The notes under the pieces are model-generated. The model was not told the origin of the DNA. It did not search any database and worked only from the letters and a program-made list of their open reading frames with translations. DNA of 64,000 nucleotides from Dendrosporobacter quercicolus (GTDB lineage: Bacteria; Bacillota; Negativicutes; DSM-1736; Dendrosporobacteraceae). Where the stretch lies: assembly GCF_900104455.1 (NCBI RefSeq), contig NZ_FNHB01000001.1, forward strand, positions 744,001 to 808,000, in the 5' to 3' direction. Positions 35,654 to 44,757 of the stretch are shown here, one piece after another (within the stretch, counting starts at the first letter, position 1; the number at the start of each line of letters is the position of its first letter). A program made the translations under genes and the position numbers.

Positions 35654-37378
35654 ATGGTTAAAAACTTGAAACGCTTTTTAAAATACTACCGCCCCTACAA
35701 AAGGTTGTTTTTTCTGGATTTGTTCTGTGCGGTGGCGGCGGCTCTGCTGGAGCTGCTTTTCCCCTTGACAGTGAGTCACATCGTGGACACCCTGCTGCCT
35801 ACCGGGAACTGGGACTTAATTTTATCTTCCTGCGCCGCGCTTGTGGGTGTCTACCTGGTCAATACCGCCCTCAAATATGTGGTGGGTTATTGGGGGGAGC
35901 GGCTGGGCCTGTATATTGAAACTGACCTGCGCACGGAGCTTTACACCCACATGCAAAAGCTTTCCTTTCGTTTTTTTGATAACCATAAGACAGGCCAGCT
36001 TGCCTCCCGAATTTCCAATGATTTGCTGGATGTGGGAAACATGGCCCACTACGGGCCGGAGCATTTCCTGATTGCGGTATTTACCCTGATCGGCGCCCTG
36101 TTCCTGATGTTTTGCGCCAATTGGCAGCTTGCGCTTTTACTGGGTGTTTTTGTCCTGATACTGCTGGCCATTAACATCTACTTTATGCAAAGGCTGGTGG
36201 CCGCCAGAGGGCGTATGTTCGGAGCCATTGGGGGATTTATATCCCGGCTGGAGGACGGCATCGGCGGTATCAGGGTGGTGCAGGCGTTTGCCAACGAAAA
36301 TTATCAGAAGAAGCTGTTCATGAAGGACAACCAAAAATTCTGTGAGGCGAAAATCGAGGGTTTCAAGAATACTGCCAAAAATGAGGCCGTTACCTATATT
36401 TTCATCAACCTGCTGCCGCTTCTGGCCCTGCTGGGAGCAAGCTGGTTTACCTTAAACGGAGGCATGAGCAGCGGCGAGCTGTTCAGCTTTATCCTGCTGG
36501 CAACTGTGATGGTGACGCCCGTTCAGATGCTGACCGCCTTTTCCGTACACTTTCCCAACGGCATGGCGGGTTTTAAGAATTTCCTTGAAATCATGGACAC
36601 CGAGCCGGAAATCAAGGATGCGGCCAATGCTGTAGAGGCGACCTCTCTGGGGGGCGATATCAGATATGAAAACATTACCTTCGGCTATAACCAGGGACAG
36701 GCCGTGCTGAAGAATATTAATTTGTCCATCTGCACCGGTGAAACGGTTGCCTTTGTGGGAACCTCCGGTTCGGGTAAAACCACGCTATGCAGCCTGCTGC
36801 CCCGCTTCTACGAACCGGAGGCCGGGTACATTACCATCGACGGCCTGGATATCCGGGATATGACGCTGTATTCCCTGCGACGGCAGATCGGTGTGGTGCA
36901 GCAGGACGTTTTCCTGTTTGTCGGTACGATCCGGGAAAACATCCAGTTCGGCAAGCTGGACGCCACGGAGCAGGAGATATGGGAGGCAGCCCGGCGAGCC
37001 CAGCTTGACGCGTTCATCCGGGAGCAACCGGACGGGCTTGACACCATCATCGGGGAGCGTGGAGTGAAGCTCTCCGGCGGGCAGAAGCAACGGCTTTCCA
37101 TTGCCCGGATGTTCTTGAAGAACCCGCCCATTCTCATTTTGGACGAGGCAACTTCCTCGCTGGATACCCAGACCGAGGCGGCAGTCCAGCAATCTCTGGC
37201 TGAGCTGTCCAAGGGACGTACAACACTGGTTATCGCCCACCGGCTGGCGACGGTGCGCAACGCCGACCGCATCGTAGTATTGGCGGAAAGCGGCATCATG
37301 GAACAAGGCAGTCACGAACAACTATTGCAACAAGGCGGGATATACAGCCGCCTGCATCGGGCGCAGGCCGGAGCGTAG
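35654..37378 (+). CDS. Half-size ABC transporter of exporter fold (permease plus ATPase)
   Basis: A 574-residue protein. A six-helix type IV (exporter-fold) membrane domain covers about 1-310, followed by an ATPase with Walker A GTSGSGKTT, Q-loop, signature LSGGQKQR and Walker B LILDEATSSLD. It should work as a homodimer, since no second half is present. GGGAGG precedes ATG 35654. Its place between the binding protein and the FecCD permeases suggests export of a siderophore, or import like YbtPQ/IrtAB, which use this fold. By sequence alone the substrate could also be a drug or lipid. Confidence 0.88.
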   Translation: MVKNLKRFLKYYRPYKRLFFLDLFCAVAAALLELLFPLTVSHIVDTLLPTGNWDLILSSCAALVGVYLVNTALKYVVGYWGERLGLYIETDLRTELYTHMQKLSFRFFDNHKTGQLASRISNDLLDVGNMAHYGPEHFLIAVFTLIGALFLMFCANWQLALLLGVFVLILLAINIYFMQRLVAARGRMFGAIGGFISRLEDGIGGIRVVQAFANENYQKKLFMKDNQKFCEAKIEGFKNTAKNEAVTYIFINLLPLLALLGASWFTLNGGMSSGELFSFILLATVMVTPVQMLTAFSVHFPNGMAGFKNFLEIMDTEPEIKDAANAVEATSLGGDIRYENITFGYNQGQAVLKNINLSICTGETVAFVGTSGSGKTTLCSLLPRFYEPEAGYITIDGLDIRDMTLYSLRRQIGVVQQDVFLFVGTIRENIQFGKLDATEQEIWEAARRAQLDAFIREQPDGLDTIIGERGVKLSGGQKQRLSIARMFLKNPPILILDEATSSLDTQTEAAVQQSLAELSKGRTTLVIAHRLATVRNADRIVVLAESGIMEQGSHEQLLQQGGIYSRLHRAQAGA

Positions 37379-37401
37379 CAGCAAGGAGGCAAACAAAAAA
37401 C

Positions 37402-38463
37402 ATGAATCAACCAAAAGAAACGGTACAGGCGGTTCAAGATATAAAACATATAACACAAAAGAAAAAAGGCCGCGCATGGGCGGCGGGGCTTATTATCATA
37501 TGCGGCGGCGGACTGTTGATCCTGCTCTTGGCCTTTTCGATTGCCAAGGGCGCGGCGGGAATTCCGCTTTCCTCAGTGTGGGACGCCCTTTTCCGCTTTG
37601 ATGCGGCGAACACCCAGCAGCTGATCGTGGTTGACCTGCGCCTGCCCCGGGTCATTGCCAGTGCCCTTGTGGGCGCAGCCTTTGCCGTGGCCGGGGCCAT
37701 TTTGCAGGGAACGACCCGAAATCCTCTGGCCGATTCCGGGCTGTTAGGGCTAAATGCCGGGGCGGGCTTCGCCCTGTCCATCTGCTTTGCGTTTTTTCCC
37801 GGCATGGGGTATATGCAGATCATCCTATTCTCCTTTTTAGGGGCTGCATTGGGGGCGGGGCTGGTCAATGGCATCGCATCCCTGCGGCGCGGCGGCGCAA
37901 CACCGATGCGCCTGGTTCTGGCGGGCGCTGCGGTCAGCGCGCTGCTGGCGGCGCTCAGTCAGGGCATCGCACTGTATTTCGCTGTAGCTCAGGACCTCAT
38001 GTTTTGGACCGCAGGCGGCGTGGCCGGTTCCAATTGGGAGCAAATCAAAATCATGACGCCGTGGATACTCGCCGCTTTGCTGGGGGCGATTGCTCTCTCT
38101 CGTTCCATTTCTCTGTTAAGTCTGGGCGAGGACGTGGCCAAAGGCTTGGGACTCAATACGGCCATAGTCAACGCCCTTTGCTCCCTCATTGTTCTGATAC
38201 TGGCGGGGGCTTCGGTATCCGTGGTGGGCGCGGTGGGCTTTGTAGGCCTGATTATTCCCCATCTGGCAAGATACCTTGTGGGAGTGGATTACCGCTGGAT
38301 CATACCATCCTCGGCGGTACTGGGGGCACTTTTGATGGTTGCGGCGGATTTGGGTGCGAGAATGCTCAACCCGCCCTTTGAAACGCCCATCGGTGTATTG
38401 ACTGCGCTGGTTGGCGTGCCCTTCTTTTTATATCTATCCCGCAAGCAAAAGAGGGCGTTGTAA
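37402..38463 (+). CDS. FecCD-family iron-siderophore permease, first subunit
   Basis: A 353-residue membrane protein with about ten helices. Family motifs are VDLRLPRVIASALVGAAFAVAGAILQG and RNPLADSGLLGLNAGAGFA (split over residues 75-125), VVGAVGFVGLIIPHLAR and a C-terminal LTALVGVPFFLYL. It forms a heterodimer with the next gene, and its stop overlaps that gene's ATG (TAATG). A basic N-terminal extension of about 25 residues precedes the first helix. GC content is visibly higher than in the flanking core genes. Confidence 0.93.
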   Translation: MNQPKETVQAVQDIKHITQKKKGRAWAAGLIIICGGGLLILLLAFSIAKGAAGIPLSSVWDALFRFDAANTQQLIVVDLRLPRVIASALVGAAFAVAGAILQGTTRNPLADSGLLGLNAGAGFALSICFAFFPGMGYMQIILFSFLGAALGAGLVNGIASLRRGGATPMRLVLAGAAVSALLAALSQGIALYFAVAQDLMFWTAGGVAGSNWEQIKIMTPWILAALLGAIALSRSISLLSLGEDVAKGLGLNTAIVNALCSLIVLILAGASVSVVGAVGFVGLIIPHLARYLVGVDYRWIIPSSAVLGALLMVAADLGARMLNPPFETPIGVLTALVGVPFFLYLSRKQKRAL

Positions 38464-39500
38464 TGGATATACGGCAGAAAAACGAAGCGTATAAAAGAAA
38501 AATTGCCATCCGAAATACGGCCATCGTCGTCGGCTGTGCGGCTTTGCTTGTGATTTCCCTTATTATCAGCATGAATACGGGATATACGAAGCTCACTCCG
38601 CTGGATACCCTGCGCACCCTGTTCGGTGGCGGCACGGCTAAAGAAAACCTGATTTTGTTCGATTTCCGGCTGCCCCGCATTGTTGTTTCCATCCTCGTTG
38701 GCGCAGGGTTGGCGCTCTCCGGCTGTATCATCCAGGGTGTTGCCAAGAATGCGCTGGCCGACCCCGGCTTGCTCGGTATCAACGCGGGCGCTGGGCTTAC
38801 GGTCATCCTGTATGTGATGTTTTTCGGCGCTCAGTCCTTTCTCTCGGTCTTTACCTTACCTTTTCTGGCATTGGCAGGTGCGGGCGTGACGGCCATTTTG
38901 ATTTATGCGCTGACTTTCAAGAAGGGTGAGGGCATCGTTCCCCTGCGCCTGATATTGACAGGCGTGGCGCTACAGGCCGGTATTTCTGCCCTGACTACCT
39001 TGCTGGTCGTGAAGCTGGACGAAACGCAATTTACCTTCGTGGCGACATGGCAGGCAGGCAGCATTTGGGGCTCAAACTGGAAATTCGTGTTGGCGTTACT
39101 TCCGTGGCTGCTGCTCCTGATTCCCTATGTGATGTACAAGGCCCGTGTTTTGGACGTGCTGAACATGGGCGATGACGTGGCGTACAGCTTAGGTGCGTCG
39201 GTGGAACGTGAACGGCGCGGGCTGCTGGCGGCGTCTGTTGCCCTTGCCGCCTCCTGCGTGGCGGTGAGCGGCAGCATCAGCTTTGTGGGGCTGATCGCAC
39301 CCCATCTGGCGCGGCGGCTGGTAGGGCCGCAGCACGCCATTTTGCTGCCCGCCTGCGCTCTAACGGGCGCGGTGCTGGTATCGGTAGCAGACACCATCGC
39401 GCGGGTAATCGTGCAGCCCTCAGAGATACCCACCGGCATCATGGTAGCCATCATCGGCGCACCGTATTTCCTCTACCTGCTGGCAAAGAGCAGGCAGTAA
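38463..39500 (+). CDS. FecCD-family iron-siderophore permease, second subunit
   Basis: A 345-residue permease homologous to the preceding one. It has DFRLPRIVVSILVGAGLALSG followed by IIQGVAKNALADPGLLGIN, SGSISFVGLIAPHLARRLVG and the ending GIMVAIIGAPYFLYLL. With the upstream permease it makes the channel of a BtuCD/FhuB-type importer. The start overlaps the previous stop by one base, implying coupled translation. Confidence 0.93.
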   Translation: MDIRQKNEAYKRKIAIRNTAIVVGCAALLVISLIISMNTGYTKLTPLDTLRTLFGGGTAKENLILFDFRLPRIVVSILVGAGLALSGCIIQGVAKNALADPGLLGINAGAGLTVILYVMFFGAQSFLSVFTLPFLALAGAGVTAILIYALTFKKGEGIVPLRLILTGVALQAGISALTTLLVVKLDETQFTFVATWQAGSIWGSNWKFVLALLPWLLLLIPYVMYKARVLDVLNMGDDVAYSLGASVERERRGLLAASVALAASCVAVSGSISFVGLIAPHLARRLVGPQHAILLPACALTGAVLVSVADTIARVIVQPSEIPTGIMVAIIGAPYFLYLLAKSRQ

Positions 39501-39507
39501 CGAAAGG

Positions 39508-40350
39508 ATGATGAACATGCACAGTATTGCAACAGAAAACTTAGCCGTCGCCTACGATGAAAACCTTGTGGTGGACGATCTGGATATGCAAATCCCACAG
39601 GGGCAAATTACGGCCATCATCGGGCCGAATGGCTGCGGGAAATCCACCGTATTAAAGGCTGCGGGCCGAATCTTAAAACCCAAGGGCGGCATGGTGTACC
39701 TGAATGGAGATGATATCCGCCGCCTGACAACGAAAGAGGTGGCGCAGAAGATGGCCATCCTTCCTCAATCCCCGCAGGCCCCGGCAGGGCTGACCGTGGG
39801 CGAGCTTGTGGCTTACGGGCGTTTCCCCCATCAGCAGGGCTTTGGGAATCTGAAACCCGAGGACAAGAAAATTATCCTGTGGGCGCTGGCGGTAACGCGC
39901 CTCGTCGAGTTTGAAACCACGGCGGTGGACAATCTCTCCGGCGGCCAGCGGCAGCGGGTGTGGATTGCAATGGCCCTTGCCCAGCAGACCGACCTGATCC
40001 TGCTGGACGAGCCGACGACCTATCTTGATCTGGCTTATCAATTAGAGGTTCTGGAATTGCTCTACCGCCTGAACCGGGAGCAAAGCTGCACGATTGTGAT
40101 GGTACTGCATGACCTTAATTTGGCCGCCCGTTTTGCGGATTACATGATCGCCCTACGCTGCGGTGACATTATCAAGCACGGTACGCCGGAGGAAGTCATG
40201 ACTACAGAGGTTCTCCGCGAAACCTTCCACATCGACGCGGAAATTGTGAAGGACCCGCGCACGGGTCGCCCCACCTGTGTTTCCTACGACCTGATCCGGC
40301 CGGTCGAGGATAGCTGTGATATATGCAAGAAAGTGTGTACGAGCTATTAA
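39508..40350 (+). CDS. FecE-family iron-siderophore ABC transporter ATPase
   Basis: A 280-residue ATPase with Walker A GPNGCGKST, signature LSGGQRQRVWIAMALAQ, Walker B LILLDEPTTYLD and the H-loop HDLNLAARF. It powers the two FecCD permeases. Three ATGs crowd the start (39508, 39511, 39517); GAAAGG suits 39517 best. The C-terminus has a tail with three cysteines, CDICKKVC, that FecE proteins do not usually need. It is the last gene of the island on this strand. Confidence 0.94.
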   Translation: MMNMHSIATENLAVAYDENLVVDDLDMQIPQGQITAIIGPNGCGKSTVLKAAGRILKPKGGMVYLNGDDIRRLTTKEVAQKMAILPQSPQAPAGLTVGELVAYGRFPHQQGFGNLKPEDKKIILWALAVTRLVEFETTAVDNLSGGQRQRVWIAMALAQQTDLILLDEPTTYLDLAYQLEVLELLYRLNREQSCTIVMVLHDLNLAARFADYMIALRCGDIIKHGTPEEVMTTEVLRETFHIDAEIVKDPRTGRPTCVSYDLIRPVEDSCDICKKVCTSY

Positions 40351-40379
40351 CCCGCGCTCGGAACTTGCACCCGTTAGAC

Positions 40380-40398
40380 TGCGCCCAGGCCGGGCGCA
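40380..40398 (+). other. GC hairpin after the FecE-like gene
   Basis: TGCGCCC...GGGCGCA, 7-bp arms and a 5-base loop, without a T-run; the yqeY terminator follows within 10 bp and may complete termination. Confidence 0.5.
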
Positions 40399-40402
40399 CA
40401 GC

Positions 40403-40438
40403 AAAAAATCCGGTACCCTGGATTAGGGTACCGGATTA
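40403..40438 (-). terminator. Terminator downstream of yqeY
   Basis: On the minus strand AATCCGGTACCCT and AGGGTACCGGATT are perfect arms with a 5-base loop, followed by TTTTTT. It marks the end of the core operon next to the island. Confidence 0.92.
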
Positions 40439-40441
40439 ATC

Positions 40442-40894
40442 TTATTGACTTAACAGTTCGCGTACTATGGAATTTACCAGTTTGCCATCAGCGCGGCCTT
40501 TCACTTTAGGCATCAGCGCTGCCATTACTTTTCCCATATCTTTGGGAGTCGTTGCCTGAGTCTCGGCCACAGCATCAGTTACCAGAACCCGTACTTCAGC
40601 TTCACTAAGTTGTTGAGGAAGATACAGCAGCAGAATGGCAATTTCCTGTTCAAGTTGTTGTGCCAGATCCAAACGGTTGCCTTTGGTAAATTCCTCCATT
40701 GCATCCCGGCGCATTTTTACTTCTTTTGCCAAAACATCAAGAACTTCTTCTTCAGATAGTTCTTTTTTGCGGTCAATCTCAACATTCTTTATTGTGGCAC
40801 GAACCATGCGAATAACCGACAGGCGCAGTTTCCCCGCCTCTTTATCTTTCATGGCCTGCTTCATGTCTTCATTCAATTTGTCTTTAAGCGACAT
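40442..40894 (-). CDS. GatB/YqeY domain protein
   Basis: A 150-residue protein equivalent to the C-terminal tRNA-binding domain of GatB, the YqeY family. The pattern starts SLKDKLNEDMKQAMKDKEAGKL; RLSVIRMVRATIKNVEID and LYLPQQLSEAEV follow, and the end is KGRADGKLVNSIVRELL. The role is uncertain, perhaps tRNA-related. GGAGG precedes the ATG at 40894. It follows rpsU by 24 bp. Confidence 0.95.
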   Translation of the reverse strand: MSLKDKLNEDMKQAMKDKEAGKLRLSVIRMVRATIKNVEIDRKKELSEEEVLDVLAKEVKMRRDAMEEFTKGNRLDLAQQLEQEIAILLLYLPQQLSEAEVRVLVTDAVAETQATTPKDMGKVMAALMPKVKGRADGKLVNSIVRELLSQ

Positions 40895-40917
40895 GTCAAG
40901 ATACCTCCGAAACGATA

Positions 40918-41097
40918 TTAAGCCTTGAACTTACGTTTACGTGCTGCTTCGGATTTTTTCTTGCGTTTAACGCTGGGTTTTTCATAATGTTCGCGCTTTC
41001 TTACCTCAGCAAGGGTGCCGGCTTTCTGACATGTACGTTTAAATCTGCGGAGTGCGCTATCGATTGTTTCGTTTTTTCCTACCTTAACTTCTGACAT
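40918..41097 (-). CDS. rpsU: 30S ribosomal protein bS21
   Basis: A 59-residue, highly basic protein beginning [20 protein letters not shown] and ending in an Arg/Lys-rich tail, the bS21 pattern with [20 protein letters not shown]. It binds the platform of the 30S subunit near the anti-Shine-Dalgarno. It is short and easily missed. It precedes yqeY, the usual Firmicute order. Confidence 0.96.
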   Translation of the reverse strand: MSEVKVGKNETIDSALRRFKRTCQKAGTLAEVRKREHYEKPSVKRKKKSEAARKRKFKA

Positions 41098-41190
41098 CTA
41101 ATTTCCCTCCCTCCACTCAGACCGTTACGGGAAGTGTATTGTTAACATACACCTAAATATTATACAGGAAACAATGAATAATTGTCAATA

Positions 41191-41538
41191 TTAGCCTGGG
41201 GGCCAGGTCATAAACCGACCGCCCAGAATATGAATATGCAAATGATTCACTGTTTGCCCGCCATTATCCTTGGTATTGACCACAAGCCGGAAACCAGCCT
41301 CGTCTAACCCCAGCTGCCTGGCAATTTTGGGAATTGTCAGCATTAGATGGTCAATCAGTCCATTGTCCTCAGGGGTAATCTCCAGCAGATTGGCGATATG
41401 CTTTTTGGGGATTACCAGCACATGTACCGGAGCAGCCGGGCTGATATCGTTAAAGGCCAGCAGCTTATCGTCTTCATAAACTGGCTGAGCCGGAATCGTC
41501 CGCTGAACAATATTGCAAAAAATACACTCCGTTTGCAT
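41191..41538 (-). CDS. HIT family protein (histidine triad nucleotide-binding)
   Basis: A 115-residue HINT-type protein starting at ATG 41538 behind AAGGAGGCC; the frame is open ten codons further upstream but without a ribosome site. CIFCNIV gives the N-terminal zinc-type cysteines, and the catalytic triad is VNHLHIHILGG. Relatives hydrolyse nucleoside phosphoramidates such as AMP-lysine. Confidence 0.94.
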   Translation of the reverse strand: MQTECIFCNIVQRTIPAQPVYEDDKLLAFNDISPAAPVHVLVIPKKHIANLLEITPEDNGLIDHLMLTIPKIARQLGLDEAGFRLVVNTKDNGGQTVNHLHIHILGGRFMTWPPG

Positions 41539-41650
41539 ACAGGCCTCCTTATACCAAACCTTCTCCACTTGGTAGTTATATACAATGTATAAAGAAAATA
41601 TTCGGCCTATACCGGCAATATCCTGCTGTAATTATTGCTTTATTAAAATT

Positions 41651-42949
41651 TTAATCGGCAACCGTGCCCCAGATACCATCCAGATATAACCTGTCCAGTC
41701 TCATTGGCTGCAGCTTGCCCTCGCCAACCGCAGCGGCACTGGTATAAACTCTTAAATAATTGACGGTTAAACCATCAATGGCAGCGCCGTCGGCCGACTC
41801 AAACAAAACCTCCATCGTACGGCCAAGATAAGCTTGTTTGTATTGTAAGCTCTTTTTTTCGGCCAGCTTGCTCATTGCAGCCGCCCGCTGCTTCTTCTGC
41901 TCCTCAGAAACCTGACCGGCAAATGCCGCGGCCGGCGTACCGCTTCGGCGGGAATAAGGAAATACATGAATCCGGCTGAAGGGCAGGCGATCAATCACCT
42001 GCAGGCCATTGGCAAACATTTTTTCGGTCTCACCGGGAAAACCAACAATGATATCCGTCGAAATTGCAATATCCGGAATTCTGTTCATAATGGCTTCCAT
42101 CAGCGCCTCAAATTCGGCTACCGTATAATGCCTGTTCATTGCAGCCAGCACCTGATTGTCGCCCGCCTGCAGAGGCAGGTGGAGATGACGGCATAAACGT
42201 CCGTCCTGCTGCATTAAATCGATCAGCTCATCCGCCACTTCCACCGACTCTAAAGATCCTAAACGCAGTCGCTGCAATTCTTTAACAGCTAAAACAGTTT
42301 TCACGGCATCGACCAGATTGACGGAGCCGGAAAAATCCCGGCCATAGGCCCCCAAATGGATACCGGTAAGCACAATCTCTTTAAATCCGGCTTTAACCAG
42401 CTTGCGGGCCTCGCCGGCAATACTGCCCAATGGTCTGGACCTTAGCGGCCCCCTGGCGTAAGGGATGATACAATAAGTGCAGTAGTTGGTACAGCCCTCC
42501 TGGATTTTCAGAAAGGCTCTGGTCCTGCCGGGAGCGGCAAACAAGGGAATATCCTCAAATTCCTGCATTTTCATAATATCGGTAACTGCATTGACTTTCT
42601 TATGGGAAAAGGCTGCCTGCTCAACCAAATCGACAATTTTATCGCGGTCTTTTGTACCAACAATGACATTTACTCCGGGTATGTTTTCCACCTGTTCAGG
42701 TGAGACCTGGGCATAGCAGCCGGTGACGGCGATAACGGCGTCAGCATTCAGCCGGGCGGCCCGGCGGATTAACTGGCGGGACTTCCGCTCGCCCAGATGG
42801 GTTACGGAGCACGTGTTGATCACATATACATCGGCCGGCTGATCAAACGGGCCTACCTCATAATGGCGCTGTTTAAACAGCCCTTCCATAATCTCTGTTT
42901 CAAATTGATTTACTTTACAGCCTAAAGTCGTAAACGCCACCCGCGGCAC
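41651..42949 (-). CDS. mtaB: tRNA-2-methylthio-N6-threonylcarbamoyladenosine synthase
   Basis: A methylthiotransferase that adds a methylthio group to t6A37 of tRNAs. The UPF0004 domain has TTLGCKVNQFE, NTCSVTH and VTGCYAQ. The radical-SAM domain has CTNYCTYCIIPYARGP. A TRAM domain lies at the C-terminus. CKVNQ marks the MtaB rather than MiaB or RimO branch. GGGAGG is seven bases before the GTG at 42949, so that is the start (432 residues), not the in-frame TTG at 42964 that includes the ribosome site. Confidence 0.95.
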   Translation of the reverse strand: MPRVAFTTLGCKVNQFETEIMEGLFKQRHYEVGPFDQPADVYVINTCSVTHLGERKSRQLIRRAARLNADAVIAVTGCYAQVSPEQVENIPGVNVIVGTKDRDKIVDLVEQAAFSHKKVNAVTDIMKMQEFEDIPLFAAPGRTRAFLKIQEGCTNYCTYCIIPYARGPLRSRPLGSIAGEARKLVKAGFKEIVLTGIHLGAYGRDFSGSVNLVDAVKTVLAVKELQRLRLGSLESVEVADELIDLMQQDGRLCRHLHLPLQAGDNQVLAAMNRHYTVAEFEALMEAIMNRIPDIAISTDIIVGFPGETEKMFANGLQVIDRLPFSRIHVFPYSRRSGTPAAAFAGQVSEEQKKQRAAAMSKLAEKKSLQYKQAYLGRTMEVLFESADGAAIDGLTVNYLRVYTSAAAVGEGKLQPMRLDRLYLDGIWGTVAD

Positions 42950-42985
42950 AAAATCGCCTCCCAAACCGGCGCCGGCAATACCGCG

Positions 42986-43741
42986 TCAGTTCTTCGACTC
43001 CCGGTAACCGCCCAAATCGCCTTTTTCATAAAGAACTATACCAAGCGCTGTAAGCGCAGCTGTCTCAGTTCGCAATATCCGTGGCCCCATGGTCAAAAAC
43101 CGAACATCATTCCGGCGGCAAAAATCAGTTTCCGCAGTACTAAAGCCGCCTTCCGGACCGATGAGCAGCAGGTAGCTGCCGGCGGACTCATGCTTTGTCA
43201 GAAATTCTTTTATTCCCATTGGTGCAAGGCCTTCATACAGCATGAGTACCGTAACATCGTCGTCCAGGCTGTTGAACAGTTCAGCAAGTCCCTGAATGGG
43301 CTTGACTTCGGGCACAGTTGACCTTTGACATTGCTTGGCGGCCTCACCGGCAATCTTTTGCCAGCGCTGCCGCCGGGCCTGCCGTTTGGCTTGATCGTAT
43401 TTAACCACACTATGTTCGGCGGCAACAGGATAAATTGCCTCCACGCCAAGCTCAACCGCTTTTTGCACAATATAGTCCATTTTATCGCCTTTAGGCAAAC
43501 ACTGGGCTAAAAGCACCTGCACTGGCGGCTCGTTCTCAATAGCGATTGTCCGTTGCAGCAAGGCGGTTACTTCATGTTCGTTAAACCGGGTAATTTCAGC
43601 AATACCGGCCTGACCATCGGCCGACACCACAACAATTTCATCAGCCGGTTTCATTCTGAGAACCCGGCTGATATGACGGGCGTCCGCCCCTTTGATGACG
43701 ACCTCCGGGGTTAGCGGTCCCGGGAGAAAAAAGCGGCGCAC
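42986..43741 (-). CDS. rsmE: 16S rRNA (uracil1498-N3)-methyltransferase
   Basis: A 251-residue SPOUT-class methyltransferase. It has an N-terminal PUA-like domain (ADARHISRVLRMKPADEIVV), then QCLPKGDKMDYIVQKAVELGV, the knot motif LLIGPEGGFS and the terminal MGPRILRTETAALTALGIVLY. It lies immediately after prmA, as in Bacillus. Confidence 0.97.
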   Translation of the reverse strand: MRRFFLPGPLTPEVVIKGADARHISRVLRMKPADEIVVVSADGQAGIAEITRFNEHEVTALLQRTIAIENEPPVQVLLAQCLPKGDKMDYIVQKAVELGVEAIYPVAAEHSVVKYDQAKRQARRQRWQKIAGEAAKQCQRSTVPEVKPIQGLAELFNSLDDDVTVLMLYEGLAPMGIKEFLTKHESAGSYLLLIGPEGGFSTAETDFCRRNDVRFLTMGPRILRTETAALTALGIVLYEKGDLGGYRESKN

Positions 43742-43742
43742 A

Positions 43743-44681
43743 TCATCCGCCTCCTTTGCGAACCAGCATCGCCACCCAGCCGCCTTCTTCCATGACCTTG
43801 TCCACCGTTAAATGATTGGCGATGACGGCTGCGGTGACATCGCTTAACCGTTCAGCAATAATGCCGCTGGCAATCAGCACGCCATTGTCAGTTAAACGGC
43901 CGGGAATATCCTCCACCAGTTGAATAATCACATCGGCAATGATATTGGCAATAATCACATCAGCCTGACCGAAGAGTCCGGTCAATAAATTGCCGGTATG
44001 AATGTCGACAATTTCGTTCACCTGGTTAATTGCCGCATTTTCAGTTGCTACCCGCACCGCAACGCCATCCAGGTCAACAGCCTGAACACTGGCTGCTCCC
44101 AGCTTGGCCGCCGCCACAGCTAAAATGCCCGAGCCGGTGCCAATGTCGAAAATTGTGCTGCCTGGTTCAACTACTTCTTCCAAATATCTGATGCACATTG
44201 CTGTTGTATGGTGGGTCCCGGTGCCAAAAGCCATGCCGGGATCGAGTTCAATAACCAGATCGTTTTCCGTCTGTTCATATTTCTCCCAGGATGGTTTAAT
44301 GACAATTCTCTCACCGATTTTCACCGTATGAAAATAGTCTTTCCACGAAGATGCCCAGTCTTCCTCATTGATTTCCTGACATTGAATACTGCCCTGGCCT
44401 TTATCCAAATGATGATTGGCCAGTTCATTTACCTGTTCTTCGAAAACCTTCAGCTTATCGTCGAGCTGTTCGTCAACAGGCAGGTAGGCCTTGACCGTAA
44501 CCACTTCCAGATTGGTTTGTTCCGGAATATCGCAGTAGTCCCAGGCGCCTGACCGGCGATAAGCGTTTACCAGTTCCGGATCTTCAATGACTACACCGCT
44601 TGACCCCAGCTCATGAAATATATCGGCAATCGCTTCGGTGGCTTCATGAGTAGTTTGAATACTGATTTCGGCCCACTTCAT
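43743..44681 (-). CDS. prmA: Ribosomal protein L11 methyltransferase
   Basis: A 312-residue methyltransferase that trimethylates uL11. The SAM-binding motif is TIFDIGTGSGILAVAAAKLGA, spanning residues 179-199. ELDPGMAFGTGTHHTT and NIIADVI follow the PrmA pattern. GGGGGCGA precedes ATG 44681. It closes the dnaJ-prmA-rsmE-mtaB series. Confidence 0.97.
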   Translation of the reverse strand: MKWAEISIQTTHEATEAIADIFHELGSSGVVIEDPELVNAYRRSGAWDYCDIPEQTNLEVVTVKAYLPVDEQLDDKLKVFEEQVNELANHHLDKGQGSIQCQEINEEDWASSWKDYFHTVKIGERIVIKPSWEKYEQTENDLVIELDPGMAFGTGTHHTTAMCIRYLEEVVEPGSTIFDIGTGSGILAVAAAKLGAASVQAVDLDGVAVRVATENAAINQVNEIVDIHTGNLLTGLFGQADVIIANIIADVIIQLVEDIPGRLTDNGVLIASGIIAERLSDVTAAVIANHLTVDKVMEEGGWVAMLVRKGGG

Positions 44682-44721
44682 GGTATGGTCGCCCCCTTAA
44701 CATTTTCTAAGCTGCCAGATG

Positions 44722-44754
44722 AACTATGCCGAGAGTTTAACTCCCGGCATAGTT
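44722..44754 (-). other. Long hairpin between dnaJ and prmA
   Basis: AACTATGCCGGGAGT and ACTCTCGGCATAGTT arms (15 bp, one wobble) with a 3-base loop lie directly after the dnaJ stop. There is no T-run, so it may stabilise the dnaJ mRNA end or attenuate rather than fully terminate. Confidence 0.65.
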
Positions 44755-44757
44755 CCA

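Noticed and set aside
36785-37321. Long minus-strand open frames of 163-178 codons opposite the ABC transporter gene
   Set aside because: They are antisense to conserved ATPase motifs and have no ribosome site or family; they result from the high GC content.
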